64,000 bases of DNA from Gemmatimonadaceae bacterium (GTDB lineage: Bacteria; Gemmatimonadota; Gemmatimonadetes; Gemmatimonadales; Gemmatimonadaceae). Made by a program: the position numbers and the translations under genes. The stretch spans positions 186,001 through 250,000 of the forward strand of contig DASYSS010000022.1 of the NCBI GenBank assembly GCA_036003045.1, in the 5' to 3' direction. The stretch's first letter is position 1. Each line of letters starts with the position of its first letter. Shown in pieces: positions 61,428 through 64,000 of this stretch. The notes below the pieces were generated by a model. The model was not told where the DNA came from. It saw only the letters and a program-made list of their open reading frames with translations, and ran no database searches.

Positions 61428-62507
61428 TTACGGAGCCGCCGGCGTCAACGTGCCAACCAGGCCGTGAGTCTCGTCGCTCGGACCCGACGAGAAGTACATG
61501 GTCGTCGACCCCGGGAACGGACCGAAAGCCAGACCCCACAGACCGGCGAGCGAGATCGGGTTGCCGTCGGCGCCGCGCAGGTTGTCGATGAACGCGCCGG
61601 TATTCGCATCGTAGGCGCCGATCAAGCCGTCGCCGAAGTTGCCGACGATCAGGTCACCGGCGAAGCGGCTGAAGCCCGTCGGCGCGATGACCATGGCCCA
61701 CGGCGAGTTCAACACGCCGTTCGCGATGAGGCGCTTCGAGAGGCTGCCGTCCGGATTGAAGACGTCGATGAAGCCGTTGCCGACGCCCGCGTCGTCATCC
61801 GTGTTCTCCGGCCCCTTCTGCTTCGCGTAGCTCACGTACAACTTGCCGTTGATGGTCGCGATGCCGAACGGGGCGAAGCCCGCCGCCATGGTCGCGTCCG
61901 TGAACGAATTCACGAGCGTGAAGTTCTTGTCGTAGACGTCCACGGCGTTGGCGTGGAAGTTCGTCACGTACAGGAAATTCGCGCCGCCGTTCTGGGCCAT
62001 CGCGATGCCCTTGTACACGGCACCTGTCCCCGATCGGTCCGCGACGATGACGGCGGTGTTGTTCGGCGCCGAGGGGTTCCAGGCCGAGATCGTCCCGTCC
62101 TCGCCCGCGAAGATGAACGCGGCGGCGCCCAGGTTGTTGGGGACGCCGAAGTCGCCGGTGCTGTTGAGGATCACACCGGTCGGCACGCCCTGCATGCCGT
62201 TCGCGCCCGGGATCGTCACCGTCGTTGGCACTTTCGTTCCATCTCCGTTGTACACCGTGGAGGTGCCGGTTCCGTTGTTGGCGACCCAGAGCAGACCCGT
62301 CGGCCCGAAGGCGATGCCCCACGGATTTACCAGATTCGGATCGATCGTCGTCGCGATGCCCTGGTCGGTGACGAGCGAGGCGAGCGTGAACGAGTTGAGC
62401 GGCGTGACGACGTTGACGAGGTGGTCGTTGTCGCTGCATGCCGCGAGCGCAACGGCGACTGTCGCCATGGTAAGTGACCGACCAACGTTGATCGAGCGTG
62501 GTTGCAT
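61428..62507 (-). CDS. TIGR03118-type beta-propeller lipoprotein
   Basis: A 359-residue lipoprotein: signal helix SLTMATVAVALAAC with lipobox Cys24, then NHL/propeller-like repeats with the family marks NPWGIAFGPTGLLWVANNGTGTSTVYNGDG, GVPTGVILN, AFIFAGEDGTISAWNP, GLAMAQNG-type blade starts, YVTNFHANAVDVYD, AGFAPFGIATINGKLYVSYAKQ, GNFGDGLIGAYD and LWGLAFG. GGAG precedes the ATG at 62507. Members are exported proteins of unknown function; propellers usually bind ligands or proteins. Confidence 0.88.
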   Translation of the reverse strand: MQPRSINVGRSLTMATVAVALAACSDNDHLVNVVTPLNSFTLASLVTDQGIATTIDPNLVNPWGIAFGPTGLLWVANNGTGTSTVYNGDGTKVPTTVTIPGANGMQGVPTGVILNSTGDFGVPNNLGAAAFIFAGEDGTISAWNPSAPNNTAVIVADRSGTGAVYKGIAMAQNGGANFLYVTNFHANAVDVYDKNFTLVNSFTDATMAAGFAPFGIATINGKLYVSYAKQKGPENTDDDAGVGNGFIDVFNPDGSLSKRLIANGVLNSPWAMVIAPTGFSRFAGDLIVGNFGDGLIGAYDANTGAFIDNLRGADGNPISLAGLWGLAFGPFPGSTTMYFSSGPSDETHGLVGTLTPAAP

Positions 62508-62706
62508 GTTCTTCGTCTCCTGGATGCGGCGTCCGGTTGCCACGGCGCGCACTGCTGGACGACGCGCCGACTGGGCCGCCCAACGCGAGGCGCGTTCCAA
62601 TGCCAACGCCTCGCGCGAATCTTCCGCACGGGATCGGTCATGGGCCGTTGGGCCATCGCGCGCCACCGACGGCGCGCAACGTGCGCGCGGCCGAATCGTC
62701 AACTCG

Positions 62707-63426
62707 ATGATGCGCCCGCACTTCATCCCCGCCGCCTTCGGTATCGCGCTCGCCTTTTCGGCGTGCACGCGCCCGGCGTTGTACTATCCAGATCCCGTTC
62801 CGGTCGCGGTCCCCGATACGTCTCGCGCGACGAAGAGCGCCGCGACGCCGCGCGCCGGCCGGAATACGATTCCGGTCGAATTTCCGGACGTGACGGTCGC
62901 CGTGACGGGAGGAAGCGCGACCACGAGCGACGCCGCCTATCTGATCAGCCGGCGCCTGCTGGTCCCCGTGGCGGGCGCCGACATGTCGAAAGTCGAAGAC
63001 TCATTCTTTGAACCGCGCGACGGAGGCCGAACTCATCGCGCGATCGACATCCTCGCCCCTCGCGGTACCCCGATTCTCTCCGCCGACGACGGCAAAATCA
63101 TCCGGATGACGACGAGCGAGCTCGGCGGCATTTCCATGTACACGATCGATCCCACCGCCAGCCTCGTGTACTACTACGCTCATATGGAACGCTACAACGA
63201 CGCGATGTCGCCCGGCCGCGAGATCGCAAAGGGCGACACGCTCGGCTTCGTCGGCACCACCGGCAACGCTCCCAAGGACACGCCGCACCTCCATTTCCAG
63301 GTCATGCGCTGGCCCGCCGACAACCGGTACTGGGACGGCGAGGCGATCGACCCGTTCGAAGCGCTGGGCGGTATGCGGCACGATCGGGCGCATCACACGG
63401 GTGGTGGTAGACCGGTAGGCCGGTAG
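62707..63426 (+). CDS. M23-family (LytM) metallopeptidase, probable lipoprotein
   Basis: A 239-residue envelope protein. The signal sequence ends in SAC (Cys20), a slightly atypical lipobox with Phe at -3. The peptidase domain has all LytM zinc and catalytic positions: His and Asp in THRAIDILAPRGTPI, His in YYYAHM and HxH in TPHLHFQVM. It probably cleaves peptidoglycan peptide cross-links. Two adjacent ATG codons (62707 and 62710) are possible starts. The last ~10 residues (GGRPVGR) come from a GGTAGACCGG-type repeat, an unusual tail. Confidence 0.88.
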   Translation: MMRPHFIPAAFGIALAFSACTRPALYYPDPVPVAVPDTSRATKSAATPRAGRNTIPVEFPDVTVAVTGGSATTSDAAYLISRRLLVPVAGADMSKVEDSFFEPRDGGRTHRAIDILAPRGTPILSADDGKIIRMTTSELGGISMYTIDPTASLVYYYAHMERYNDAMSPGREIAKGDTLGFVGTTGNAPKDTPHLHFQVMRWPADNRYWDGEAIDPFEALGGMRHDRAHHTGGGRPVGR

Positions 63427-63559
63427 ACCGGAAACAGCGGGATTCGCTGACGGCGATCTCACCTACGCCGGCGCTTCTACGTCAGCCGTCGTATTTGTGC
63501 GCGCGGCACGCGCTCACACCTTCGAGTCGGTACCGGTTTACCGCAACTCGGAGCTTCTC

Positions 63560-64000
63560 GTGCATCGATTCCTCAAACTCATCCCGCTTTCATTCCTCGC
63601 CGGCTGCGCACAGGGCTGCGCGATCGGAAAGGCGCTCTACATCGCCGTCGTCCACAACTCCGGCGCGCCTCCCCGTGCTGAGCGCGACCGCATCGACGAG
63701 CGTGAGCGCACGATGCTCGACAGTCTTTCGCGCGCGCGCATCGTGGTGCTGCCCGTGACCATCCTCGGCCGCGAGCGACATTCCGATGCGACGGCCGCGC
63801 GCCGACTGGCCGAGTTGCTCAACGCGCACGGTGTCCACGCCACCGCGTCACCGACGCCGGTCGTTCTTCCATATCAGCCGCAACCGAACGAGGCGCTCAC
63901 CCTCTGGACTCGCTTCAGAGCGCTCGGCGACTCCCTTCGCGTGCATCCTGCCGGCGATGCCGACTACGTGTTGGCCGTCGACGTGATGGGCGCGCCCGAG
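63560..64000 (+). CDS. Lipoprotein of unknown function (3' end beyond window)
   Basis: An open frame from GTG at 63560 to the window edge (147 codons) with GGAG at 63550-63553. The N-terminus VHRFLKLIPLSFLAGC has a perfect lipobox with Cys16. The mature part reads like a nucleotide- or metabolite-independent alpha/beta domain (ALYIAVVHNSG, RARIVVLPVTILGRERHSDATAARRLAELLNAHG, PVVLPYQPQPNEALTLWTRFRALGDSL, ADYVLAVDVMG), similar in feel to outer-membrane lipoproteins that report paralogous LpoB/CsgG-like folds. I do not recognise the family. Confidence 0.75.
   Translation, partial: MHRFLKLIPLSFLAGCAQGCAIGKALYIAVVHNSGAPPRAERDRIDERERTMLDSLSRARIVVLPVTILGRERHSDATAARRLAELLNAHGVHATASPTPVVLPYQPQPNEALTLWTRFRALGDSLRVHPAGDADYVLAVDVMGAPE

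Noticed and set aside
1-64000. tRNA, rRNA, transposase, integrase or phage genes
   Set aside because: I saw no cloverleaf-like tRNA, rRNA or recombinase motif in any frame, although a covariance-model search was not possible.

Overview
The window is a stretch of GC-rich chromosome in which genes are packed tightly on both strands. Many neighbours overlap by ATGA or GTGA. The gene content points to the phylum Gemmatimonadota (inference, moderate confidence). The pointers are two orphan FtsX/MacB-type permeases of the ADOP kind, one with a PadR repressor; a TonB-type receptor with a carboxypeptidase-like N-terminal domain; a TamA-like/TamB-like pair; a Rho factor with a huge Gly/Arg-rich N-terminus; and a TIGR03118-like beta-propeller lipoprotein. 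I see no rRNA, tRNA, CRISPR array, prophage or insertion-sequence transposase, so this looks like ordinary chromosome rather than a mobile island.

Layout, left to right. 1-1892: gnd and zwf (oxidative pentose phosphate pathway), coupled on the minus strand; zwf runs off the left edge. 2383-7723: a Tat-exported FMN alpha-hydroxy-acid oxidase, a cyclase/HAD pair and an OmpR-type two-component system. 8097-11184: a membrane protein that appears frameshifted, a periplasmic amidohydrolase, and an ICMT-like methyltransferase whose start codon lies inside an intrinsic terminator. 11200-14201: PadR plus an ADOP permease. 14270-19852: a DUF255 thioredoxin-domain protein, a membrane PHP phosphoesterase coupled to a GT39 glycosyltransferase, and a MarR regulator. 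20012-24874: TonB-type receptor, exported TPR protein and a LytS/LytTR two-component pair in one apparent operon. 24960-28724: FAD oxidoreductase, UlaG-like hydrolase and M20 dipeptidase. 28725-29265: a non-coding block with a tandem repeat, a 21-bp inverted repeat and a terminator.

29266-38079 (minus): rho, an Omp85 protein (TamA-like) and TamB, the last two probably one outer-membrane assembly unit. 38520-42063: a small TPR protein bracketed by GGGTGGAC palindromes, an AraC regulator with a degenerate receiver coupled to a stand-alone receiver, a 48-residue lipoprotein and a TPR-like protein. 42418-52473: a complete-looking type II secretion operon in the order E-G-F-H-I-J-K-L-M-C-D, ending in a sensorless sigma-54 activator. 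52400-55661: DUF4142 protein and a second ADOP permease. 55756-57486: molybdopterin oxidoreductase, FAD reductase and a DUF6510-type zinc-ribbon protein. 57483-61343: LigC-type ATP-dependent DNA ligase and a stand-alone LigD-type polymerase domain, parts of an end-joining repair system; no Ku gene is visible. 61428-64000: TIGR03118-type lipoprotein, M23 peptidase and a truncated lipoprotein gene.

The most unusual signals are regulatory or structural: a terminator laid over the ICMT start codon; a probable GA-repeat frameshift at about 8130; recurring GGGTGGAC hairpins; palindromes between AraC and the small lipoprotein; a PadR operator candidate; and the modified Rho. All functional calls come from reading motifs by eye; no database search was run.
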